Assembly (NCBI GenBank): GCA_958415525.1
Contig: CATYZE010000006.1
Coordinates: 33,300-97,299 of the forward strand
Length of the DNA stretch: 64,000 bases
Direction: 5' to 3'
Source: an uncultured Collinsella sp.
GTDB taxonomy: Bacteria; Actinomycetota; Coriobacteriia; Coriobacteriales; Coriobacteriaceae
Below, one piece after another: positions 25,519-33,912 of the stretch. Every line of letters starts with the position of its first letter. Position 1 is the stretch's first letter. The translations under genes and the position numbers were made by a program. The notes below the pieces were generated by a model. It was not told the origin of the DNA. It saw only the letters and a program-made list of their open reading frames with translations, and searched no databases.

Positions 25519-26241
25519 ATGAATGTAGAAACTGCGCAGCGGCTCGCCGACCTTCGTCGCAGCAAGGGTTTTAGCCAAGAAGGGCTGGCGCGAAAGCTGG
25601 GGCTGTCGCGCCAGGCAGTCAGTAAATGGGAGCGCGCGGAGAGCTCGCCCGATACCGAGAACCTGATCTCGCTCGCCAAACTCTATGGCGTGAGCCTGGA
25701 CGAGCTGCTCAATCCGAGCGACGAGATCGAGGACGATATCGAGTTTGAGAACGAGGACCGCGCCCGTCAGCGCGAGGCCGAGGCGGCAGAGCGTGCTCGC
25801 ACCCATGAGGCGGCGGCACGCGCCACGGAGGCAGCTACGCAGGCAAGTGATGCCGCAGCCAAGGCGGCGCAGGCGGCAAGCTGGAGTGCGCAGGCCGCCA
25901 ATGCCGCTACGGCGCAGGCGACGAGTGGCACCGCGGTTGGCTCGACTCCGGTGAAGGGCCCGTTCCAGTCGTTCCCGTATTGGGCCGTGTGCTGGCTGCT
26001 GTTCTTTTTGCTGATGTTCCTGTTTGGTGCCGGCCCCTTTGCCGCGCTGATCTTCTTTACGATTCCCATCTATCACTGGGTGGCGCGTGCGCTCGATGGT
26101 GATTGGGCGCGCGGGGATATTCAGGTTGGTCCGGCGTCGGTGGCGATCAAGGCCCAGGGGAAGGATGCTTCTGCGGAACCCGATGCTGACGTGGCTACCA
26201 CGACCACCGCTGAGCCATGTGCCAAAGAGGGTGACGAATGA
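25519..26241 (+). CDS. Membrane-anchored XRE-family HTH regulator
   Basis: 240 residues from ATG 25519, with AGGAGGAA upstream; the long frame before it is non-coding. Residues 5-60 are a classical Cro/C1 HTH (LRRSKGFSQEGLARKLGLSRQAVSKWERAE). Residues 75-145 are an Ala/Glu/Arg-rich helix, probably a coiled coil. Two hydrophobic segments at about 155-205 then cross the membrane, followed by a short polar tail. So the DNA-binding domain is tethered to the membrane. Its stop overlaps the start of the next gene (ATGATGA), so the two are translationally coupled. Confidence 0.86.
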   Translation: MNVETAQRLADLRRSKGFSQEGLARKLGLSRQAVSKWERAESSPDTENLISLAKLYGVSLDELLNPSDEIEDDIEFENEDRARQREAEAAERARTHEAAARATEAATQASDAAAKAAQAASWSAQAANAATAQATSGTAVGSTPVKGPFQSFPYWAVCWLLFFLLMFLFGAGPFAALIFFTIPIYHWVARALDGDWARGDIQVGPASVAIKAQGKDASAEPDADVATTTTAEPCAKEGDE

Positions 26242-27137
26242 TGAAGCTTTCGCATGAATCCAAGGTACGCCTGGGTGTTGGCATCGGAGCGTTTGTGCTC
26301 ATTGTTGGGCTTGTCTTTGGCGTTTCGCGGACATTGATTCATTTTGATGGTCCGTGGGATCTCGACGATGTTGTATCCGGCTTGTCTGGTATGGACGATG
26401 CGCTTGACGAGGACGATCTTTTGGATAGCGGTAACTATTCCGCTCGGCCTCAACAGCTTTCGAGCGAAACGTTTGATGCCGACGCGTTCACATCGCTTGA
26501 TTTGGACGTGACGTCGGGCACGGTCGAGGTCAAACACGTCTCCGGCGGGCCAGTGCGCGTAATTGAAAGCGGTCGCGTGGCAACGGGGACCGTTGCCTTC
26601 GATGCGGCAACCCAGAACCTGGCCGAAATCAAGGGTTCTACGCTCAAGATTCGCCAGTTCGATTGCGATGACGAGCGCGCCATTGACCGCACGGTTACCG
26701 TCGAACTGCCGCGCGATGTTGCCGATAACATGGTGGGCATCACAGCGAATGTGGGATCGGGTGATCTGACGGTCGCGGGCATTGCGTGTCATGACCTCAA
26801 CCTGACTTTGGACTCGGGAGACGTCGAGTTTACGGGTACCGTGACCGATACCCTGAATGCCGAGGTCGGTTCGGGCGATGTGACGTTCGAGCTCTACCAG
26901 GCCCCCGCGAAGTCGATGGACGTGAGCGTGGGCTCGGGCGATGTGGAGATGACGGTTCCGAACTCGACGGGCTTTAAGGCGAGCCTCACCTTGGGCAGCG
27001 GCGACTTCGAGAGCGATTTCCTTCCGCTTGGCTACGACGGCGAGACCGTTTTGAATCTTGAATTCGATAACGGCGATAAGTCTGCCACGTATCGTTTTGA
27101 GGTCGGTTCGGGCGACATGTCGTTTGATTCGGAGTAG
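26238..27137 (+). CDS. DUF4097-type beta-helix membrane protein
   Basis: 299 residues; ATG at 26238 or 26241, with AGAGGGTG upstream. One N-terminal transmembrane helix (residues 10-32) is followed by an extracellular acidic linker. Residues 80-299 form a repetitive beta domain with a recurrent GSGD motif (ANVGSGDLTV, AEVGSGDVTF, VSVGSGDVEM, LTLGSGDFES, FEVGSGDMSF), typical of DUF4097 adhesin-like right-handed beta-helices. Coupled to the membrane-anchored HTH gene, it probably forms an envelope sensor-regulator pair of the kind seen with LiaF/PspC-like systems; this is inference. Confidence 0.82.
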   Translation: MMKLSHESKVRLGVGIGAFVLIVGLVFGVSRTLIHFDGPWDLDDVVSGLSGMDDALDEDDLLDSGNYSARPQQLSSETFDADAFTSLDLDVTSGTVEVKHVSGGPVRVIESGRVATGTVAFDAATQNLAEIKGSTLKIRQFDCDDERAIDRTVTVELPRDVADNMVGITANVGSGDLTVAGIACHDLNLTLDSGDVEFTGTVTDTLNAEVGSGDVTFELYQAPAKSMDVSVGSGDVEMTVPNSTGFKASLTLGSGDFESDFLPLGYDGETVLNLEFDNGDKSATYRFEVGSGDMSFDSE

Positions 27138-27202
27138 TGAGGCAGACGAAAGCCTAGGCGAAGATATAGACGCGCTGTTTGGTGAAGGCGTCGAAGCCGA
27201 GA

Positions 27203-27230
27203 TTGGCTTCGGCGCCTTTGCCTTTACAAT
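27203..27230 (+). promoter_or_regulatory. Promoter of elp3, apparently leaderless
   Basis: TTGGCT (27203-27208), a 16-bp spacer and TACAAT (27225-27230) form a plausible sigma-70 promoter. The start codon follows only six bases after the -10 box, so transcription would begin at or next to the ATG. No ribosome-binding site fits. Confidence 0.5.
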
Positions 27231-27236
27231 GGGGGC

Positions 27237-29144
27237 ATGGAACAGATTATCTTGAACATACTCGAGGCTCTGCGTCGCGGCGAGACCGTGGACGACAAAG
27301 CGCTCGTCAAACTGATACATGCCGAGGCACGCCGTGAGGGTGCCGACAAGCGCGATCTGGCCAAGCGTCGCCTGCTGCCGTTTTACCAGCGGGTGAAGCG
27401 CGAGGAGCCGGCTCGTTGGACGGTATGGAATGTCGACGCCGAGCTAGAGCGTCAACTGCTGCAGGTGCTACGCATGAAGCCTCGTCGCACGGCTTCGGGC
27501 GTAGCGACCATTACCGTCATCACCAAGCCGTGGCCGTGCTCGGGCGATTGCCTGTTTTGCCCCAACGACCTGCGCATGCCCAAAAGCTATCTGCACGCCG
27601 AGCCGGCGTGCGCCCGTGCAGAGCAAAACTGCTTCGATCCATATCTGCAGGTGAGCGCCCGTTTGACGGCGCTTTCGCAGATGGGGCATGCGACCGATAA
27701 GATAGAGCTCATCGTGCTCGGTGGCACCTGGAGCGACTATCCGGAAGGGTATCAGACGTGGTTTATGTCGGAGCTTTTCCGTGCGCTCAATGACGATGCC
27801 GTCGCCGGCGTGGCGGCAAACCCCATGTTGGCGCGTCCGGGCATCAGTCGTGCCGAGGCGGGGCGCCTGCTCGATGACGCTCCCGCCGATGCCCTGCCGC
27901 CGGTGGTAGCGGAGCGTCGCGAGCGCTATCGGGCAGCCGGCATTGCGACAGACGAGGTCGAGCTTGCTGCCGGCGTTGCCGACGACCAGGGGCGTGTGGA
28001 TGCTGCCGTGGGCGGCTACAACCGTGCGGTGCGTCGTCTGTACGGCCCCGGTACGCCGTGGGGCGAAGTCGCCGAGTGGCAGACGGCAACGATGGAGGAG
28101 CTTGAACGTCAACAGCGCATCAACGAGACGGCGAAGCATCGCGTGGTGGGACTCGTTATCGAGACGCGCCCCGATGCCGTAACGCCGAAGGCCCTCACGC
28201 TTATCCGCCGCCTGGGCTGCACCAAGATCCAGATGGGCATCCAGAGCCTCGACCAGCACCTGCTCGATATCAACGAGCGGCGCATTTCGGTGGCGCAGAT
28301 CGAGCGGGCGTTTTCGCTTGCGCGCCTGTTTGGCTTTAAGATTCACGCGCATTTTATGCTCAACTTGCTGGGCGCCACGCCCGAAGGGGACAAGCGCGAC
28401 TACGAGCGCTTTGTGACCGAGGGGGCCTTTATGCCCGACGAGGTCAAAGTCTATCCGTGTGCACTCATCGAGGGCTCGCGTCTGGTGGGCTGCTATGAGC
28501 GTGGCAAGTGGCGTCCCTATACCGAGGAGGAGCTGCTCGATGTACTGGCCGATGACATCGTGGTGACGCCGGCGTTCTGCCGCATCAGTCGCATGATCCG
28601 CGACTTTAGCTCCGATGACATCATGGTGGGCAACAAGAAGCCCAACCTGCGTCAGCTCGTCGAGAATCGCTTGGCGGCTCGTGGAGAAGGCACAGTGGTG
28701 CGCGAGATTCGCTATCGCGAGATCAGTACCGCGGGTGCCGACTTGGATGAGCTTTCTCTTGATGAGGAAGTGGCGTACGAGACGCCGGTGACTCACGAGC
28801 GCTTTTTGCAGTGGGTGACGCCGCGGGGCAAGATCGCGGGCTTTTTGCGGTTGTCGCTGCCCGACCATTCGTTTGTTGCCGCACATGCGGACGAGTTGCC
28901 GACGACGCCGGACGAGGCGATGATTCGCGAGGTGCACGTGTATGGCATGGCGGCGCGCGTGGGCGATCAGGGCCAGGCGGCGCAACATCACGGGTTGGGG
29001 CGTTTGCTCGTAGAGCGTGCGTGCGAGATTGCCCGGGATGCGGGTTATGCGCGTATCAACGTGATTAGCGCGATTGGCACGCGCGAGTACTATCGCCATC
29101 TTGGATTTTATGACCATGGCCTTTATCTGCAAAAGGAGCTCTAG
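27237..29144 (+). CDS. elp3: Elp3-family tRNA U34 modification enzyme (radical SAM + GNAT)
   Basis: 635 residues. The radical-SAM cluster is Cys101, Cys105 and Cys108 (CSGDCLFC), preceded by the family's TKPWP. The following IQMGIQSLDQHLLDINER block is conserved. The C-terminal 170 residues form a GNAT acetyl-CoA domain (GQAAQHHGLGRLLVERA, YYRHLGF). The enzyme adds a carboxymethyl group to wobble uridine using acetyl-CoA and SAM. Bacterial homologues work without the other Elongator subunits. The next gene begins directly after the stop. A Trm9-like gene 2 kb away may act on its product. Confidence 0.92.
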   Translation: MEQIILNILEALRRGETVDDKALVKLIHAEARREGADKRDLAKRRLLPFYQRVKREEPARWTVWNVDAELERQLLQVLRMKPRRTASGVATITVITKPWPCSGDCLFCPNDLRMPKSYLHAEPACARAEQNCFDPYLQVSARLTALSQMGHATDKIELIVLGGTWSDYPEGYQTWFMSELFRALNDDAVAGVAANPMLARPGISRAEAGRLLDDAPADALPPVVAERRERYRAAGIATDEVELAAGVADDQGRVDAAVGGYNRAVRRLYGPGTPWGEVAEWQTATMEELERQQRINETAKHRVVGLVIETRPDAVTPKALTLIRRLGCTKIQMGIQSLDQHLLDINERRISVAQIERAFSLARLFGFKIHAHFMLNLLGATPEGDKRDYERFVTEGAFMPDEVKVYPCALIEGSRLVGCYERGKWRPYTEEELLDVLADDIVVTPAFCRISRMIRDFSSDDIMVGNKKPNLRQLVENRLAARGEGTVVREIRYREISTAGADLDELSLDEEVAYETPVTHERFLQWVTPRGKIAGFLRLSLPDHSFVAAHADELPTTPDEAMIREVHVYGMAARVGDQGQAAQHHGLGRLLVERACEIARDAGYARINVISAIGTREYYRHLGFYDHGLYLQKEL

Positions 29145-30023
29145 ATGAACAAGCCGAGTGTTTCTGCCGGCGTCGTTGCCGGCGTTGCTCTGGGAGCCGC
29201 GGCGCTTGGTGCGGCCGCTGTCGCTGTTCGTGCTGCCTGTCTGCAGGTTGCGCGAACCCGCAATGGCTTGGCGCGTGTGAAACGCGTGCACGACGAGGGC
29301 GGCGACGAAGTCCGCGTATTGGTGCAAGGCGGCGTCTACCAAAGCGCGAGTTACGTTGGTGAGCGCTGGGCGGAGCCCGTCTTTGCGTACTATCGCGCGT
29401 TTAACGACGTGTTTGAGGCCGAGGATGCGATGCGCGACGCTTATGGTCACGGTATCGACCGCATTCTTATGCTGGGCGGCGGCGGGTTTGCCTATCCTAA
29501 ATTCGCCCTGATGTCGCACGAGGGCTTGCGCATGGACGTCATCGAGTATGACGGAGAGATTACGCGCCTGGCGCGCCGCTGGTTCTACCTAGACGAGCTG
29601 GAGCGCGCGGCGGGCGATCGCCTGCGGGTGATAACCGCTGAGGCTCGCTCGTATCTGGGTGTGACGAGCGTGGGCCATCGTCGCTATGACGCGGTCGTGA
29701 GCGATTGCTTTGGCGGTGCCGAGCCCGTACGCGAGTTGGCGACGGTTGAGGCGTTGCGTTTAGTGCGGGGCAGCCTAAATGTTGGTGGCGTCTACGTCGC
29801 CAATATCGTGAGCGCAAACGAGGGGAGCGACGTGACGTTCCTGCGCGACTGCGCTGCCACGGCACTCGAGGTATTCGCCCATGCCTGGGTGGTCCCATGT
29901 GGCGATGCGAAGTTCGGCGGCGAGGAAAACTACCTGCTCATCGCCAGCGACGGCGACTATGTCTTTGCCGAAGCTGTGCCCTTCGACACCGACTTCCTCG
30001 GCACCGTCCTTCATGACAAGTAA
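29145..30023 (+). CDS. Spermidine synthase-like methyltransferase-fold protein
   Basis: 292 residues, starting directly after the elp3 stop, with AAGGAG overlapping the elp3 end. The first 30 residues form a hydrophobic Ala/Val-rich helix, probably a membrane anchor or signal. The rest has the spermidine synthase fold: ILMLGGGGFAYPKF, MDVIEYDGEITRLARRWF, and YDAVVSDCFGG. The polyamine-site Asp pair is only partly kept, so it may be a fused-type spermidine-synthase-like protein of other function. Cotranscribed with elp3. Confidence 0.78.
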   Translation: MNKPSVSAGVVAGVALGAAALGAAAVAVRAACLQVARTRNGLARVKRVHDEGGDEVRVLVQGGVYQSASYVGERWAEPVFAYYRAFNDVFEAEDAMRDAYGHGIDRILMLGGGGFAYPKFALMSHEGLRMDVIEYDGEITRLARRWFYLDELERAAGDRLRVITAEARSYLGVTSVGHRRYDAVVSDCFGGAEPVRELATVEALRLVRGSLNVGGVYVANIVSANEGSDVTFLRDCAATALEVFAHAWVVPCGDAKFGGEENYLLIASDGDYVFAEAVPFDTDFLGTVLHDK

Positions 30024-30048
30024 GTCTCCCGTCCCAAAAAGACTGGTC

Positions 30049-32493
30049 TTAGGCGTGGGCGCGCCAGCTGAGGACGCGCTGCTTCATGCCCTCTATGTCG
30101 AGCACGCCTTCGGCGAAGCCTTTGCGCACGAGCTCCTCGGGAACAAACTCGTCGTAGCGATCAAAATAAGGCACCTCGCCGGGATAGACGAGCTCGATGG
30201 GGTCGAAGTCCTTCTCGGCCTCGGCGGCGAGCACCTCAAAGAACGTCTCCTCGTCTGCCTTCATCTTAAACTGCATAAAGTACGGGCGTGAAGGGTCGAG
30301 CCCGCGAAGGCCAAGCTCCGCGGCACACTTGATCTTGAGCATGCGCTCGAGCGCCAAAAAGGCGTAGCTTCCCAACCAGGGGAAGAGCACCCAGGTGTCG
30401 CCGCCCAGGTTAATGAGCGGTTTAGTTCCCGCGCCCGAAATCTCGGCGGTATGACGAGCCTGTGCAAGGCGTGCCCGTGCGTTGCCCATGAGGTACGGAT
30501 ATGCCGCGTGCTCGTTGAGCGCCTTGCGCATGCGCTCGAGTACGTGTGTATTGATGTCGCCGGGGCAGTCGCCAAAGTAGGCCGGCACACGGCCCTTGAC
30601 CTGCGTGGCAAAGACGGTATGACGCTTCCAGTCCACTTCCTCGACAATCCAGCAGTGTCCGGCGATAGCGATGCGCTCACCGGGCGGTGGGGGATTGACG
30701 ATCGTGCCCAGCTCGGCCGATTCGCTGCGAACGGTAAACTCCTCGTTTTCCTGGAACACGGCGTAGAACTTAAAGTTGTTGATGATGCGCTCGCCCGCGA
30801 GGCCCACGATGAGCCCGCCGCCCTCGGTGACCTGGATGTGGTCGATCTTGATGAGGTGGCGCAGCAGTACGCGATAGTCATCGGCCGAGACGCGGTGGAA
30901 ATAGCTGAGCGTGAGCACACGCTGAGCAAGCTCGGCCGGCGTGAGCTCGCCGGTGCTGGCGAGCGTCGACATGGTCTGGTGATAGAGCAAGCTGTAGGGG
31001 AGTCGATCGAGGTCGGGCGGCTCGACCCACTTTTCCTCGCGATAAAGCTGTACGAGCGCGATACCCTGTAGAAGCTTCCAGGGAATGGTCTCGGGCATCA
31101 TCGTGCGCGGCTCGGGCTCTTCCTCGCGCATGACAAACCACATCTCGGGCGGAAGATCGCGGCGGCCCGTACGCCCCATGCGCTGCAAAAAGGAGCTGAC
31201 GGTAAACGGTGCGTCGATCTGAAACGCGCGCTCCAGACGGCCGATATCAATACCGAGCTCCAGCGTGGAGGTGGTGACGGTTGTCTGCGCCTGTTCCTCG
31301 TCGCGCATGAGCTCCTCGGCGGTCTCGCGTAGCGATGCCGAGAGGTTGCCATGATGGATAAGAAAGCGGTCGGGCTCGTGCCGGTTCTCACAGTAGCTGC
31401 GCAGCATGGAGCACACGGCCTCTGCCTCCTCGCGCGAGTTGGCAAAGACCAGGCACTTGCGGCCGCGGGTATGTTCAAAGATATAGCCCATGCCGGGATC
31501 GGCGTTGTCGGGCGCGGTATCGGTGGGGTTGAGCAGCGCCTGCTCGGTCGCTCGCGGGATGTCGACTTCTCCCTCGGGAGCCGAGGAAGTGCGACGGTCC
31601 TTAGGGGCGGCCTTGCCTCGCGCTCGCTCGCGACGTTGGCGGCGTTCCTCCTGTGTGAGTTGTCCGCTGTGGCGCATATCTTGGGTGCCGGCGGGCAGTG
31701 CCGCGGGTGCCGCTGCTTCAATGCGCTCGCATGCGAGCACCTCAGCTTCCTGCGGACCTGCGCTCATAAATCCTCGTTGCTGCGCCTGGGGGCCCGAGTT
31801 GTAGAAGTGCTCCATGGAGATGCGCCACACGCGGCGCGGTTCTTCAAAACGGGGGATAACGCAGTCGCGTCCTGTTCCCTGTGAGAGAAAAGCGCCCGTG
31901 CGCTCGGGGTCCCCGATGGTAGCCGAAAGGCCGATGCGGCGGGGCTGCACGCCTGCCATGCGCGAAAGGCGCTCGATAAGACAGAGCGTCTGGCCGCCAC
32001 GGTCGCCGCGCATGAGCGAGTGGACCTCGTCGATAACGACATAGCGCAGGTCGCAAAACATGCGCGGGATGGCCATGTGCTTATGGATCAGAAGCGCCTC
32101 GAGTGATTCGGGCGTAATCTGCAAGATGCCGCTCGGCTTTTTGATGAGTTTGGCCTTATGCGACTGTGAGACGTCGCCGTGCCAGTGCCAGACGGGGATA
32201 TCGGCTTCTTCGCACAGGTCGTTGAGGCGTACAAACTGATCGTTGATGAGCGCTTTGAGGGGACCAATGTAGAGGGCGCCCACGCTCGCGGGCGGGTTTT
32301 CCCAAAACTCGGTCAGGATGGGAAAGAAGGCCGCCTCGGTTTTGCCGGACGCCGTGGATGCTGTCAGGAGCACATTGTCTTGCGTGTTAAAGATTGCATC
32401 TGCTGCCGCAACCTGGATAGAGCGCAAGCTCTCCCAATCGTGGGAGTAGATGAAATCCTGGATAAACGGAGCATATCGGTCAAAGGCGTTCAT
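30049..32493 (-). CDS. sngC: Lhr/BrxHI-like helicase, Shango SngC
   Basis: 814 residues from ATG 32493, with GAGAGGAGG upstream. Motif I is ASTASGKT (45-52), motif II VVIDEVHSL, motif III SATIGD, motif V TSTLELGIDIG, motif VI QRMGRTGRR. The C-terminal part is the Lhr-type accessory region, and a low-complexity insert (near residues 280-330) separates the two RecA lobes. It is the last gene of a three-gene operon with an ATP-binding protein of the BrxD type and a TerB-domain protein; that set is the Shango anti-phage system. It is thought to act on DNA with the ATPase; the mechanism is not settled. Confidence 0.85.
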   Translation of the reverse strand: MNAFDRYAPFIQDFIYSHDWESLRSIQVAAADAIFNTQDNVLLTASTASGKTEAAFFPILTEFWENPPASVGALYIGPLKALINDQFVRLNDLCEEADIPVWHWHGDVSQSHKAKLIKKPSGILQITPESLEALLIHKHMAIPRMFCDLRYVVIDEVHSLMRGDRGGQTLCLIERLSRMAGVQPRRIGLSATIGDPERTGAFLSQGTGRDCVIPRFEEPRRVWRISMEHFYNSGPQAQQRGFMSAGPQEAEVLACERIEAAAPAALPAGTQDMRHSGQLTQEERRQRRERARGKAAPKDRRTSSAPEGEVDIPRATEQALLNPTDTAPDNADPGMGYIFEHTRGRKCLVFANSREEAEAVCSMLRSYCENRHEPDRFLIHHGNLSASLRETAEELMRDEEQAQTTVTTSTLELGIDIGRLERAFQIDAPFTVSSFLQRMGRTGRRDLPPEMWFVMREEEPEPRTMMPETIPWKLLQGIALVQLYREEKWVEPPDLDRLPYSLLYHQTMSTLASTGELTPAELAQRVLTLSYFHRVSADDYRVLLRHLIKIDHIQVTEGGGLIVGLAGERIINNFKFYAVFQENEEFTVRSESAELGTIVNPPPPGERIAIAGHCWIVEEVDWKRHTVFATQVKGRVPAYFGDCPGDINTHVLERMRKALNEHAAYPYLMGNARARLAQARHTAEISGAGTKPLINLGGDTWVLFPWLGSYAFLALERMLKIKCAAELGLRGLDPSRPYFMQFKMKADEETFFEVLAAEAEKDFDPIELVYPGEVPYFDRYDEFVPEELVRKGFAEGVLDIEGMKQRVLSWRAHA

Positions 32494-32557
32494 GGGCCTC
32501 CTCTCAAAATGAGCGTTCAGAAGCGACGGGATATGCGCTGTCGCTTTGCAACATCGG

Positions 32558-32597
32558 CGTTTGCCCAGATAAAACATGCCAAAATAAACCTGTCCCT
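32558..32597 (-). repeat. GGGACAGG dispersed repeat, copy 2
   Basis: Read on the minus strand it runs AGGGACAGGTTTATTTTGG to TTTTATCTGGGCAAACG, matching 7186-7228 in reverse. It sits in the 114-bp gap between sngB and sngC, the only gap in that operon, and may have been inserted there. Confidence 0.75.
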
Positions 32598-32607
32598 AAT
32601 TGGCAAG

Positions 32608-33912
32608 TTAGATGGTGAATTCGGCGAAGTTACGGTCGTCGCCTGCGGTGCCGGTGTTGCCTGTTGCGGCTGCTGGCGCCAGCGCATCGCCGCCGACGCT
32701 TTGTAGCAGCTCGGCTACGTTGGCGTCGGGATTCTGACACAGGATATCGAGCAACTCGATAAAGTCACGAATGACTTCACGCGGCGTCAGATGCGTGTCG
32801 GCCCCCACGCGGCCAAACTCAATTTTGAGGAAGTCCACCAAGTCGTTCTCGGTAAGCGTGGGCGTCCAGCCAAAGTAGCCAGCGTGAATTTGCATGAGTT
32901 TTTCGATGAGCACCAGTAGCTCCTCGTAGGTGAGCGGCTGCAGGCGGATGATGGGCGCGAGCATGTCCTTAAGGTCCTCGCGCGCAAAGCGACCCTGAGC
33001 GAGTCGGCTGCGCAGAGCCTCGTAGGAGAACACGCCGCGGCGGCGGTCTTCGATGGAGGTTGGCGTGCCGCCCATGATCATGCCCAGGTACTGCGCCTTG
33101 CCCTGAAGTGTGTCGTTGTACATGGTCAGGATCTTCTCGTAGTTGTACTGGCGCGTGATGGCATTGGGAATCTTATACAGATTCACGAGCTCGTCGATGA
33201 GCACCAGCATGCCCTTGTAACCACTGCAAACCAAAAAACGCGCGATGAGTTTGACGTAGTCGTACCAGTCGTCATCGCTGATGATGGTCGAGGAGCCCAG
33301 CTCGGCGCGTGCCTCGCTCTTGGTGCGGTATTCGCCGCGAATCCATTTGGTCACGCGGCTCATGGTCTCTTCGTTGCCCCCGGATGCGGCCATGCGATAG
33401 CGGCGGAGCATGCGGGTGAAGTCGAAGCCGTGGACCATCTCCTCGAGCGGGGCCAGTTGGGCATTGACGACCGACTCGTCGACGTCGGCACACGAGGCGA
33501 CCCAGCGATCCAGAATAAGGTTGAGCGCACCGCCCTCGGGGCGCGTCTTGGTCGATATATTGCGGATGAGCTCGCGGTAGGTGGCAAGGCCCTGTCCCTG
33601 ACCGCCCTGCAGGCGGCGCTCGGGCGACAGGTCGGCATCAGCGACGACGAATCCCTCGCCCATGGCGTGCGTGCGGATAGTCTGGAGCAAAAAGCTCTTG
33701 CCGGCGCCGTAACGACCGACCAGAAAGCGGAAGCTCGCGCCACCGTCGGCGATGAGACTCAGATCGGTGAGCAGGGCGCGGATCTCGACCTCGCGCCCTA
33801 CGGTGATGTAAGGAAGGCCGATGCGCGGGACCACGCCGCCCTTGAGCGAGTTGAGAATGACGGCAGCGACGCGCTTGGGCACGCGGGGCGCCGCGGATGC
33901 GGTATCACTCAT
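32608..33912 (-). CDS. sngB: BrxD-like ATP-binding protein (DUF2791), Shango SngB
   Basis: 434 residues. Walker A is GRYGAGKS (66-73), Walker B GMLVLIDELVNLY. The overall pattern fits the DUF2791 (BrxD) family of BREX-related P-loop proteins. The ATG overlaps the stop of the upstream gene by eight bases (ATGAGTGA), so expression is coupled. The C-terminal 30 residues are Ala-rich and variable. No BREX methylase (PglX) or phosphatase (PglZ) is near, which argues for Shango and against BREX. Confidence 0.87.
   Translation of the reverse strand: MSDTASAAPRVPKRVAAVILNSLKGGVVPRIGLPYITVGREVEIRALLTDLSLIADGGASFRFLVGRYGAGKSFLLQTIRTHAMGEGFVVADADLSPERRLQGGQGQGLATYRELIRNISTKTRPEGGALNLILDRWVASCADVDESVVNAQLAPLEEMVHGFDFTRMLRRYRMAASGGNEETMSRVTKWIRGEYRTKSEARAELGSSTIISDDDWYDYVKLIARFLVCSGYKGMLVLIDELVNLYKIPNAITRQYNYEKILTMYNDTLQGKAQYLGMIMGGTPTSIEDRRRGVFSYEALRSRLAQGRFAREDLKDMLAPIIRLQPLTYEELLVLIEKLMQIHAGYFGWTPTLTENDLVDFLKIEFGRVGADTHLTPREVIRDFIELLDILCQNPDANVAELLQSVGGDALAPAAATGNTGTAGDDRNFAEFTI

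Noticed and set aside
27468..29519. 683-residue minus-strand open frame opposite elp3
   Set aside because: The radical-SAM Cys motif and GNAT block are on the plus strand; the antisense reading is rich in His, Arg and Ala without domain pattern.
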